7,370 nt of DNA from an archaeon (GCA_016550405.1 JABXGX010000218.1:1-7370); one strand, 5' to 3'. Counted from the stretch's first letter, positions 1-6,816 are shown. Notes: generated by a model not told the origin, from the sequence alone. A program made the numbers and translations.

Positions 1-11
1 CTATTGCTGGC

Positions 12-464
12 ATGAGCGTATCTCAGGCCAGTCGCCGAAAATCAAGATTGATTGAACTTGAAGTCCTTCAACCAAAACCAATCATAAGAAGAATAGGATT
101 GCTAGAAGATGTCATAATTCGCATAAAGGAAAATGATTCACGCCTCCTAGGAATCGTCAACGAATTACCCCAAGCATGGAAGAGAAAACTAACTGAATAT
201 CATACCGGTGGAAAAGAGCTCTTTGTTTATGCAACTTTACCACCCGGATCCTTCGCCATGATTCGGTATTATCTAAGCAAATATATCCATACCGAATCGG
301 ATGTGTTCATCAGTGGTCCTGAAAATGGTGGTTGGCCTCTAACCTTTGAAACCTTTGATTCGGAAAGGGGGTGTTGGATTTGGGAAGAGCCAACAGTGCA
401 AGAAAGTTCTCGAGTCACTGCTTTTGATTCAAGGCCTAGACTAAGACACGCACATATGAAATGA
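12..464 (+). CDS. Probable C-terminal part of an Lrp/AsnC-like transcriptional regulator (5' end likely outside window)
   Basis: The first ATG lies at position 12, but the frame is open back to position 3 and no Shine-Dalgarno sequence precedes that ATG. The gene therefore probably begins outside the window. Residues about 28-102 can be read as strand (GLLEDVIIRIK), helix (SRLLGIVNELPQ), strand, turn with YHTGGKE, strand (ELFVYATLPPGS), helix (FAMIRYYLSKYI), strand (DVFISGP). This beta-alpha-beta-beta-alpha-beta order, with a T-G turn and a PP(G)S before the second helix, is the pattern of the Lrp/AsnC ligand-binding (RAM) domain. No helix-turn-helix is visible; it would lie upstream. A tail of about 45 residues with a WIWEE patch follows and is not recognised. 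The stop is 7 bases before the next gene, so the two are probably co-transcribed. The family call is an inference from fold pattern; a hypothetical protein of other function is possible. Confidence 0.5.
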   Translation: MSVSQASRRKSRLIELEVLQPKPIIRRIGLLEDVIIRIKENDSRLLGIVNELPQAWKRKLTEYHTGGKELFVYATLPPGSFAMIRYYLSKYIHTESDVFISGPENGGWPLTFETFDSERGCWIWEEPTVQESSRVTAFDSRPRLRHAHMK

Positions 465-471
465 ACTCGGG

Positions 472-1599
472 GTGGTTTGTTTGAATGTATTATTGGTTGC
501 CATTCTTATTTCGACCTTATCCATATCACCTGTTCCGCTACCATCCCCACAGACTTGTGCCTTTAGAGGTGAACCTGTGTCACTTTTTGTTCAATTGCGG
601 AGCCAAAGCGGTATACCAATTGACAACGCAACCGTTCTTTTCTTCCATGAGACACAAAATACATTTTTAGGAACGGCAATAACCAATTCCACTGGGTTTG
701 CACTATTTATCTGGTTGATACCGTCCAATCATACATTAGGTCCTGTCCAGCTAAACGCAACATATCGAGGAGATCCTGAAAGGTATTTTCTACCTAGTAT
801 GGTCCTTATTCCATTGACTATATTTGCCCAACTTCATAGTCAAATCCAAGTAAGAGATGATCAAGGCTATCCCATTAATTCAGTAATACGAATTGGGCAG
901 CGTGTGCTGTTTTACACAACGATTACCGATGATAACGCACAACCAGTATCCGATATTACAGTCCAGCTAATAAAGGATTCAGCCACGATCCTCGCAACAA
1001 AAACTACACCATTAAATGGATCCTTGGTATTTAGTTGTCTTCTCAATGAGACACTTAGCCCTTTTGTAATTTTCACGATTAGAAGCCTAAATTCTGGATA
1101 TTATAATGGCACAGATAGTTCATTCCAATTATGGATACAAAACGCAACTGTATACTTCATAGGACTTCCGAACTTTTGGCATCCATCAAATGGGTATTCT
1201 CTTCAGGGAAGATTACTTAGATACCCAGGAACGGGTATACCAAACGCTACAATTGAATTGCTACTCTATTCTAATTCAGAAATAGGAACTACACAGACAA
1301 CAAATGATGGATTCTTCACTTTCAGTTTGTACGAAAGAATCGAAGCAATTCGCAATAGTAAATTCATGATCATTCGGTTTTCTGGTTCACCCGGCCAAAG
1401 CAGTTCAAGATTTTTCATTAGGATTATCTCTAGTCCCCCATATAATCCATTTACGCACTCAATTGATCCCGTAACGCCTACTGCATGGCTTTCCTTGCTC
1501 CATCAAGCAAGTATAGTGGCTGTAGGTTGTTTGACAGTGAGTAGCTCTATTCTCACCCTAAGAAGGAAAAAATCTACAAAACGCATTGTCTCACATTGA
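472..1599 (+). CDS. Exported, membrane-anchored Ig-like surface protein
   Basis: Function is unknown; the architecture is clear. Residues about 4-26 are hydrophobic and look like a secretion signal. The middle consists of three beta-rich segments of roughly 90-100 residues (about 28-118, 122-222 and 226-319). They carry phrases typical of bacterial Ig-like or carboxypeptidase-regulatory-like folds, such as SQSGIPIDNATVLFF, NDGFFTFSL and GTGIPNATIELLLYS. Nine N-x-S/T sequons (N52, 72, 86, 95, 182, 192, 212, 224, 258) suit a glycosylated external protein. A hydrophobic segment near 339-363 followed by RRKKSTKR predicts a C-terminal membrane anchor with a short cytosolic tail. The start is uncertain: GTG at 472 gives 375 residues. 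TTG at 481 has GGGGTG at 468-473 at a suitable 7-base distance and may be the true start. There is no lipobox at Cys3 or Cys29. It follows the regulator-like gene by 7 bases. No enzymatic motif is seen. Confidence 0.75.
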   Translation: MVCLNVLLVAILISTLSISPVPLPSPQTCAFRGEPVSLFVQLRSQSGIPIDNATVLFFHETQNTFLGTAITNSTGFALFIWLIPSNHTLGPVQLNATYRGDPERYFLPSMVLIPLTIFAQLHSQIQVRDDQGYPINSVIRIGQRVLFYTTITDDNAQPVSDITVQLIKDSATILATKTTPLNGSLVFSCLLNETLSPFVIFTIRSLNSGYYNGTDSSFQLWIQNATVYFIGLPNFWHPSNGYSLQGRLLRYPGTGIPNATIELLLYSNSEIGTTQTTNDGFFTFSLYERIEAIRNSKFMIIRFSGSPGQSSSRFFIRIISSPPYNPFTHSIDPVTPTAWLSLLHQASIVAVGCLTVSSSILTLRRKKSTKRIVSH

Positions 1600-1668
1600 A
1601 ATATATGAATCACTATTTGTACTGTAGAAAGCTTAATCGAAAAGCAGCCTACACTTAATCCGAGGTAA
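1598..1668 (+). promoter_or_regulatory. Candidate archaeal promoter and Shine-Dalgarno of the RFC operon
   Basis: The 77-base gap before rfcS contains GAAATATATG (1598-1607), which resembles a BRE plus A-box. Transcription would then start about 25 bases downstream, near 1628-1632, giving a leader of about 45 bases. GAGGTAA at 1662-1668 matches the anti-Shine-Dalgarno sequence and ends 8 bases before the ATG at 1677, which supports that start. The A-box overlaps the stop codon of the preceding gene, so read-through from upstream is also possible. I see no operator-like palindrome in the gap. Confidence 0.5.
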
Positions 1669-1676
1669 GCAAGTAC

Positions 1677-3980
1677 ATGTCAGAGCATTGGATGTGGACA
1701 GAGAAATATCGTCCAAAGAAACTCAAAGAAATCATCGGCCAGAAACCAATTACAGACCGCTTAGAGAGATTCCTAGACGAACAAGATTTACCCCACCTTC
1801 TTTTTGCAGGTCCTGCAGGTACTGGAAAAACAACAGCTATCATCGCATTCGCAAATGAATTGTATGGAGACAATTTTACGGGTAACTTTCTTGAATTAAA
1901 CGCCAGTGTTGCACCCGAAACACCAATTATGATTAAGAACCGTGGTAAAATTGAAAGAATCAATTTTGGTGAACTCGCAAAAAGGTACTTTGTAAACAAT
2001 GAAAAATATACAGAACCATCCGAAATTGAGATTCTCTCCTTAGATTCTGATTACAAAATAAGATTCATGCCTGTAGGCCTAATTTCAAGACACAAAGTTG
2101 ACAAAATCGCAAAGATACGCTACGAAGGCGGAGAAATAAGAACAAGCCTAAACCACTCTCTGATAATAATCGACGACCAAGGAAATATAGTTTCAAAAGA
2201 AGTATCCGAACTTCATGAAGGTGATTTATTAATCACATTCCGATCAGCCTTAGAATCTAAAGACAATATTATGCTTGATTTCGAAAAATACTCGCCTCGA
2301 GAATACAATATGTTAAAAAGTGGAAATGTTCGGAATCCAAAAATAAAAACAATCCTTGAAAATATAGAACTTGATGAAGATATTGCCTGGCTTTTTGGTA
2401 CATATCTCGCAGAAGGTTGTCTATCATTCATCAGAGACACAAGCCGCGGTCTTGTATTCGTTTTCGGAAATCCTGATGAACTAGATTCTGTTAATAAGGT
2501 TCAGAAAATACTGAAAGATAAATTTTCTCTTCAAAGTACAACCAATATAGGCTATTCCGGTTTCAATCGAAGCAGAGGAAGTTCAATACAAGTAAGAGTA
2601 GATAATACACAATTGGCACGTTTTGTTCGAGATAATTTCTATAATGGAACCCAGAGATTTACCGCAAAGACAAAGAGAGTTCCTGAGTTCATTTATCATT
2701 CCAAGTTTAGAACGGATTTCTTAAAGGGATACATTCACGATGGAACAGGAAACTGGGATGAATATGTAAGATATTCTTCTGTGTCAAAACAGAATTCAAT
2801 TGACATTACATGGTTAGGTCGAATTTCTGGATTAGAGACTTCATGCTTTAAGGAAGAGGCAAGAATTGTGTGGAAATTACCACAATCTTCCTATTTGCGA
2901 ACAAATCTCTTACCTGCCTCACCAATTATCCACATATTGAAAGATAACAAAGAAAGAATTCGATTTAACTGGAGATACGATTTAAGACATCAACTCTATT
3001 CAAAGAAGAGTAAGAGGATTACAAAAAATCTCGTTAAGAGTATTCTTAACAAGTTGCGTAATCACATTGAAGAGAAAGAATTGCGTAAAATTCGTAGGCT
3101 TGTTAACTCACCTCTTTCAGTTATTCTCGTAAAGAAGATTGAAATTAGCGAATATGACGATTTTGTTTATGATGTTTCTGTTCCTGGTTCAGAGATGTTT
3201 TGGGGTGGAACTGCACCAGTACTTTTACACAACAGCGATGCGCGTGGAATCGATGTGATTCGAAACCGGGTGAAAAGTTTTGCTCGTACACGCCCTTTAG
3301 GAAATGTCCCTTTCAAGATTATTTCATTGGACGAGGCAGACAACTTAACACGTGATGCTCAACACGCACTACGTCGAACAATGGAGCGATATGTTAGCAG
3401 CTGCCGGTTCTGCTTAATTTGTAATTACTCAAGCCGGATAATTGATCCCATACAATCTCGGTGTGCAATATTTCGTTTTCCACGACTAGAAGAAAGTGAA
3501 CTTACCAAAAGAATAGAGTATATCGCAAAACATGAACAGATTAAGTTATCAAAAGATGGCACTAAAGCAATCATCTATGTGTCAGGAGGGGATTTACGAC
3601 GAGCAATCAATGTTCTCCAAGCGGCATCAGTCATCGAAAAACAAGTGGATGCTGATGCTGTTTTTACAACAACAGGAAGAGCTCGTCCTATAGACATTAA
3701 TCAAATGCTCCAATCAGCACTAAACGGAAAGTTTCTAGAAGCTCAAGAGAAACTGCGAAATCTCTTAATTTGGCAAGGATTATCAGGAACCGACATTATC
3801 CGCCAAATCCATAGTGAAGTTTTGAAACTTGGAATCAATGAGTTGGTAAAAGTACAACTAATCGACATGATTGGAGAAGCCGAATTTCGGTTAGTTGAGG
3901 GAGCAGATCCTGAGATACAGATAAGCCATATTCTCGCAAAATTTGCTCTACTAGCACAGCAAAGTGAAAACCAACAATGA
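1677..3980 (+). CDS. rfcS: Replication factor C small subunit precursor (clamp loader ATPase) containing an intein
   Basis: This AAA+ subunit of the archaeal clamp loader uses ATP to open PCNA and place it on primed DNA. The precursor has 767 residues. Removing the intein (77-519) leaves 324, the normal length for archaeal RFC small subunit. Visible motifs are the N-terminal WTEKYRPKKL (7-16), Walker A GPAGTGKT (45-52), the LNAS/D element split by the intein (74-76 and 520-521), Walker B LDEAD (551-555), sensor 1 CNYSS (582-586), the arginine-finger motif SRC (594-596) and sensor 2 GGDLRRAIN (637-645). The C-terminal collar region runs from about 665 to the end. The start is supported by GAGGTAA 8 bases upstream. 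The stop overlaps the rfcL start as ATGA (3977-3980), implying translational coupling and matched subunit synthesis. All family ATPase residues are present, so the spliced product should be active. Until splicing, the ATPase core is split between Walker A and Walker B. Confidence 0.97.
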   Translation: MSEHWMWTEKYRPKKLKEIIGQKPITDRLERFLDEQDLPHLLFAGPAGTGKTTAIIAFANELYGDNFTGNFLELNASVAPETPIMIKNRGKIERINFGELAKRYFVNNEKYTEPSEIEILSLDSDYKIRFMPVGLISRHKVDKIAKIRYEGGEIRTSLNHSLIIIDDQGNIVSKEVSELHEGDLLITFRSALESKDNIMLDFEKYSPREYNMLKSGNVRNPKIKTILENIELDEDIAWLFGTYLAEGCLSFIRDTSRGLVFVFGNPDELDSVNKVQKILKDKFSLQSTTNIGYSGFNRSRGSSIQVRVDNTQLARFVRDNFYNGTQRFTAKTKRVPEFIYHSKFRTDFLKGYIHDGTGNWDEYVRYSSVSKQNSIDITWLGRISGLETSCFKEEARIVWKLPQSSYLRTNLLPASPIIHILKDNKERIRFNWRYDLRHQLYSKKSKRITKNLVKSILNKLRNHIEEKELRKIRRLVNSPLSVILVKKIEISEYDDFVYDVSVPGSEMFWGGTAPVLLHNSDARGIDVIRNRVKSFARTRPLGNVPFKIISLDEADNLTRDAQHALRRTMERYVSSCRFCLICNYSSRIIDPIQSRCAIFRFPRLEESELTKRIEYIAKHEQIKLSKDGTKAIIYVSGGDLRRAINVLQAASVIEKQVDADAVFTTTGRARPIDINQMLQSALNGKFLEAQEKLRNLLIWQGLSGTDIIRQIHSEVLKLGINELVKVQLIDMIGEAEFRLVEGADPEIQISHILAKFALLAQQSENQQ
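1905..3233 (+). mobile_element. Intein with LAGLIDADG-type homing endonuclease domain, inserted in rfcS
   Basis: This is a 443-residue in-frame protein intron (precursor residues 77-519). The N-terminal junction reads LNA/SVAPETPIMI, with Ser1 as the nucleophile. The C-terminal junction reads PVLLHN/SDARG, with the penultimate His, terminal Asn and a Ser at the +1 position. The splicing block B slot is SLNH (157-160), and DDFVYDVSVPG (494-504) is the block F region. The endonuclease motifs are LFGTYLAEG (239-247) and LKGYIHDGT (349-357), about 110 residues apart, as expected for a two-motif LAGLIDADG enzyme. The first keeps the catalytic acid (E246). The second has Gly at the expected acid position, so cleavage activity is doubtful. 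Splicing joins LNA to SDARG, restoring the conserved LNASD element of the clamp loader. Splicing residues all look intact. The reading frame is unbroken, with no sign of decay in the splicing domain. Confidence 0.95.
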
Positions 3981-5206
3981 AAGGCCAACCATGGACAACA
4001 AAATACCAACCTCAAAAGATAAGCAGTCTTGTAGGAAACAAGGCAGCTATAAACGAAATTGCAGCATGGCTGCAAGATTGGCCTAAAAGTATTGTTCGTA
4101 ACCGCCGTGGTCTCATCTTGTTTGGCCCTTCAGGTGTTGGAAAAACATTAACCATACACACAATCGCGAGTGAATTTAATTTTGAAGTGTATGAAATTAA
4201 TGCTAGTGTTAAACGAAGCAAGAAAGAAGTAACCCGGTTATTAAAACTCTCAACGAAAACTGGAACTCTTACCCTGAAACGAGGGCGAATTGTATTAATC
4301 GATGAGCTCGAAGGATTAAGTGGGAAATCAGATAGAGGAGCAGCATCGGCGATAAAGGAACAACTAGAAGAAGCACAGGTTCCAATCATTCTAGTTACCA
4401 ATGATATCTCTGATCCAAAAATTCAATCTTTACGTAAGATATGCTCTGTTGTTGAATTTGAACCAATCACTGAAGGAGAGATTGTGGACAAACTCAAAGC
4501 TATCTGCACTGACGAATCACTCGCTTTTGAAGAATCGGCTTTAGAGATGATCGCATCTAACTCTCGTGCAGATCTTAGAGCGGCAATCAATGATTTGCAA
4601 AGTCTTGGAGAAACCAGACATAAGATTACTTGTGAAAGAGTCAGGAATTTTATCAAATCACGAGATTTAACCATTGATATAACAAAAGCCCTCGAAGGTA
4701 TTTTTTATGCCAAGAATTGGAGTGATGCAATTTACGCAGCGAACCAAACAGATGCATACCCCGATGAACTAATACGATGGATTAGTAACAACATTCCATT
4801 TGTATATCCTGCTTTAACTCAACAAGAGAAAGCATGGGAATATCTTTCAAGAGCCAGCATCTTCAATCGGCGAATTACCCTTACGCAGAACTGGCGATTA
4901 CTCCCATACTCTAAACAACTTATGAGCATACCAGGGTCACTTGTTGGTGGAAAACCAGCTGAAAAACGACCCGAGTTTCATTATCCTGAATGGATTCGCC
5001 AAATGGGCTTTTCCCGCGGAGTACGACAGAAGAGATCTCTGATAGGTCAGGCCCTTTCCCCAATTGTTCATCTTTCAGCTGGGAGAGCATATGAAGAATA
5101 TAAGGTTCTACTTAAAGCCTTCATCAAAAAACCTAAAATGCGAGAAGAAATCAAGAGAGAACTAGATTTATCAAACGAACTAATACAATTTATTCTGAAA
5201 GATTAA
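3977..5206 (+). CDS. rfcL: Replication factor C large subunit (clamp loader)
   Basis: This is the single large AAA+ subunit that completes the archaeal RFC complex with the small subunits. It has 409 residues. Visible motifs are WTTKYQPQKISSLVGN (6-21), Walker A GPSGVGKT (50-57), INAS (74-77), Walker B LIDELEGL (107-114) followed by SDRGAASAI (118-126), as is typical of RFC large subunits (DEVDG in most), sensor 1 LVTND (139-143) and sensor 2 SRADLRAAINDLQ (196-208). A collar and C-terminal helical region follow, ending in LDLSNELIQFILKD. The start overlaps the rfcS stop by 4 bases, so the two are translationally coupled. Two departures are seen. The residue after NAS is Val, where RFC proteins usually have Asp. 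The protein also stops without the charged tail and QxxLxxF-type PCNA-interacting box that many archaeal large subunits carry. Identity is secure despite these differences. Confidence 0.95.
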   Translation: MKGQPWTTKYQPQKISSLVGNKAAINEIAAWLQDWPKSIVRNRRGLILFGPSGVGKTLTIHTIASEFNFEVYEINASVKRSKKEVTRLLKLSTKTGTLTLKRGRIVLIDELEGLSGKSDRGAASAIKEQLEEAQVPIILVTNDISDPKIQSLRKICSVVEFEPITEGEIVDKLKAICTDESLAFEESALEMIASNSRADLRAAINDLQSLGETRHKITCERVRNFIKSRDLTIDITKALEGIFYAKNWSDAIYAANQTDAYPDELIRWISNNIPFVYPALTQQEKAWEYLSRASIFNRRITLTQNWRLLPYSKQLMSIPGSLVGGKPAEKRPEFHYPEWIRQMGFSRGVRQKRSLIGQALSPIVHLSAGRAYEEYKVLLKAFIKKPKMREEIKRELDLSNELIQFILKD

Positions 5207-5213
5207 ACACCAT

Positions 5214-5543
5214 TTACTCAGTCTTTTCCCATAATTCAATAAATCGACGAAGGGCTAGTGCTCGAAGGTTCTCAATTTTGTAGCGGTATATCCTAATACG
5301 CCCGAAGGTCTTTTCCTGAACAAGTTTTGCCCGTTCTAGAAGATGAAGATGCCTTCGTGTTGTACTGTGATTCAGCTTTGTTCTCCTTGCAATCTCAGAA
5401 ATGTTCAACTCTCCACACTCAGCCAGTAGACGGATAATCTTAATTCGACCACGTGAAGAGAAAAGAAGCTCTATAGGGATTAAGTGGTTATCGGAAACCT
5501 GCTCAAGGGTTGTGGCACGAGGTTTATCAATCATTTTCTCCAC
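5214..5543 (-). CDS. ArsR-like winged-helix DNA-binding protein
   Basis: This is a 109-residue predicted transcriptional regulator. Residues about 27-90 form a winged helix: LFSSRGRIKIIRLLAECGELNISEIA leads into a helix-turn-helix with recognition helix NHSTTRRHLHLLERAKLV (59-76), then a basic wing KTFGRIRIYRYK (78-89). The tail is a short amphipathic helix. No metal-binding Cys cluster is visible (only C43), so metal sensing as in classical ArsR is not indicated. The start is ambiguous. GTG at 5543 overlaps the end of cdc6 by 17 bases; ATG at 5534 overlaps by 8 and has GGAG only 3 bases before it. Either way it should be translated with cdc6 from one transcript. That makes control of cdc6 or a nearby replication gene plausible, but the target is not shown by the sequence. 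It could also act on unrelated promoters. Its stop lies 7 bases from the convergent rfcL stop. Confidence 0.85.
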   Translation of the reverse strand: MEKMIDKPRATTLEQVSDNHLIPIELLFSSRGRIKIIRLLAECGELNISEIARRTKLNHSTTRRHLHLLERAKLVQEKTFGRIRIYRYKIENLRALALRRFIELWEKTE

Positions 5544-6738
5544 TAACTTTTCTCTTTTCGAGGAGTAATTCGAGCTCGTTTTCTAACACGGATGCAGGGA
5601 TATCTGGGAGGCTGACTAGCGTAGTTTTCCCGCGTTGCCCGACACCTGAAATCTTTGTAGAGAGGATTCCCAGACCTACAAGATCTTGAATGTACGCCCA
5701 TAATTGTGTATGAGAACGAGGAATTTTCGAATATTCTTCGCAGACGAGCCCATAGCGGGCTTCAAGTTCACCAGTGGTGAGATAAGCGTCCTCTGAGGTC
5801 TTGAGTAGTCTACAAACGGCGAGTAGAAGGAGAAGCTTATGTACAGATAAATCGAGAAGTACTTCGCGCCGTATCTCGGGCGTTATGAAGGCCTTCGCGC
5901 TTCGAACATACTCAGGTAATATTCGCAGAACTCCTTTTTCGTCTGCTATCTTTCCCGCATTATACAACACCTCTAAGGCGTAACGCGCATCTCCAGAGGC
6001 GCCTGCTATGTCGGCTATTAGATCGATTGTGCTAGGAGGAACGGCTCCGTCTAATACAGCTTCTTTCACCCGAAAATTCAGAATGTCCCGAAGCTGTTGA
6101 GAGTTATAGCGATTGAATCGTAGCATGTTCTTCTGAAGTGTGCTCCAAGTACTGGGATCAAGAATATAACCAAACAAGGGGTTTCGACTTATACCAATTA
6201 GAGATATGCGCTGTTGTGCATTGAGTTGATCATCAACTGTGCGTGATAGCAGGTAGAGCAGTTCTTCTCCACGCCTTTTCAGAAAAACTCCGAGTTCGTC
6301 CAGCGTTATCAGTAGGTAGAGATCTTTTGATTCAATATATTCCAGAATGATCGAAAGAAGTTCCTGTGTTGATAATCCTCGAAGTGGAATGCCAGGCTGA
6401 AACGCTGAGAGAATCTTGTTTAAAATCATATATTCCGTTCGTTCACGTCGCGCATTAACATGTACATAGACTAGATTAAACCCGTGACCCTGCGCAATCT
6501 CAACTAATAGTGTTCCAAAGAGCTTAGTTACGCAGGTTTTCCCTGACCCGGTATCACCAACGATTAACACTTTTTGTGATACCCGTCCAGGATCTTCAAC
6601 CACACCCCGGAATAGCTGAGTTAATTTGCGCAGATGGTCCTCACGGTGAGGAAGGTTGTGAGGAACATAATCGACAGAAAGCTTCGCCTCATCGATGAAT
6701 ACAGATGGGCGTTGCAATTCATGGCGAATAATCTCCAT
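5527..6738 (-). CDS. cdc6: Orc1/Cdc6 family replication initiator
   Basis: This 403-residue AAA+ protein is expected to bind origin DNA and help load the MCM helicase. Motifs in order are YVPHNLPHREDHLRKL (24-39), a family hallmark, Walker A GDTGSGKT (61-68), Walker B LLITLDELG (142-150), the sensor 1 region IGISRN (181-186), FNRYNSQQLRDILNFR (208-223) and sensor 2 GDARYALEVL (249-258). A C-terminal winged-helix DNA-binding domain covers about 290-395, with a glycine-rich wing near 365-371. Length and domain order are typical of archaeal Orc1/Cdc6. Sensor 1 reads ISRN, where many family members have ISND, so the usual Asn position is Arg. The ATG is preceded by GGAG (6750-6747) with an 8-base spacer, which supports this start. 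It heads a two-gene unit with the downstream winged-helix gene. Archaea often carry several paralogues, so whether this one is the main initiator cannot be told here. Confidence 0.95.
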   Translation of the reverse strand: MEIIRHELQRPSVFIDEAKLSVDYVPHNLPHREDHLRKLTQLFRGVVEDPGRVSQKVLIVGDTGSGKTCVTKLFGTLLVEIAQGHGFNLVYVHVNARRERTEYMILNKILSAFQPGIPLRGLSTQELLSIILEYIESKDLYLLITLDELGVFLKRRGEELLYLLSRTVDDQLNAQQRISLIGISRNPLFGYILDPSTWSTLQKNMLRFNRYNSQQLRDILNFRVKEAVLDGAVPPSTIDLIADIAGASGDARYALEVLYNAGKIADEKGVLRILPEYVRSAKAFITPEIRREVLLDLSVHKLLLLLAVCRLLKTSEDAYLTTGELEARYGLVCEEYSKIPRSHTQLWAYIQDLVGLGILSTKISGVGQRGKTTLVSLPDIPASVLENELELLLEKRKVSGEND

Positions 6739-6762
6739 CCTTTGTACTCCGTTTGCTGTAGT

Positions 6763-6816
6763 GTGAACAGTGAACGCGTGTAATAAAAGAATACACAGAC
6801 TTGAAGATAAGTGAAC
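6763..6816. repeat. Three GTGAAC direct repeats in the cdc6 promoter region
   Basis: GTGAAC (plus strand) occurs at 6763-6768 and again at 6770-6775, one base apart, and a third time at 6811-6816. The first pair sits between the proposed A-box and the cdc6 start codon, where a bound protein could block transcription. The third copy lies upstream of the A-box. They could be operator half-sites or initiator-binding elements. They are short, and chance cannot be excluded. Confidence 0.35.

Noticed and set aside
485..670. Plus-strand open frame of 61 codons overlapping the surface protein start
   Set aside because: It is an alternate frame of the signal-peptide region; its aromatic-rich translation has no family feature, while the longer frame has a full exported-protein architecture.
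1655..1999. Minus-strand open frame of 114 codons over the rfcS start
   Set aside because: It lies antisense to the strongly conserved rfcS N-terminus and intein start; no motif, and no independent leader.
2213..2440. Minus-strand open frame of 75 codons inside the intein
   Set aside because: It is antisense to the endonuclease domain, serine-rich low-complexity shadow translation, with no support.
3743..4401. Two minus-strand open frames over the rfcS/rfcL junction and the rfcL ATPase core
   Set aside because: Both oppose conserved RFC coding sequence and show no recognisable protein features.
4423..4674. Minus-strand open frame of 83 codons inside rfcL
   Set aside because: It is a shadow of the AAA+ sensor 2 region, with no independent signals.
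5801..5983. Plus-strand open frame of 60 codons over cdc6
   Set aside because: Antisense to the Orc1/Cdc6 winged-helix region and serine/arginine-rich, as expected of a shadow frame.
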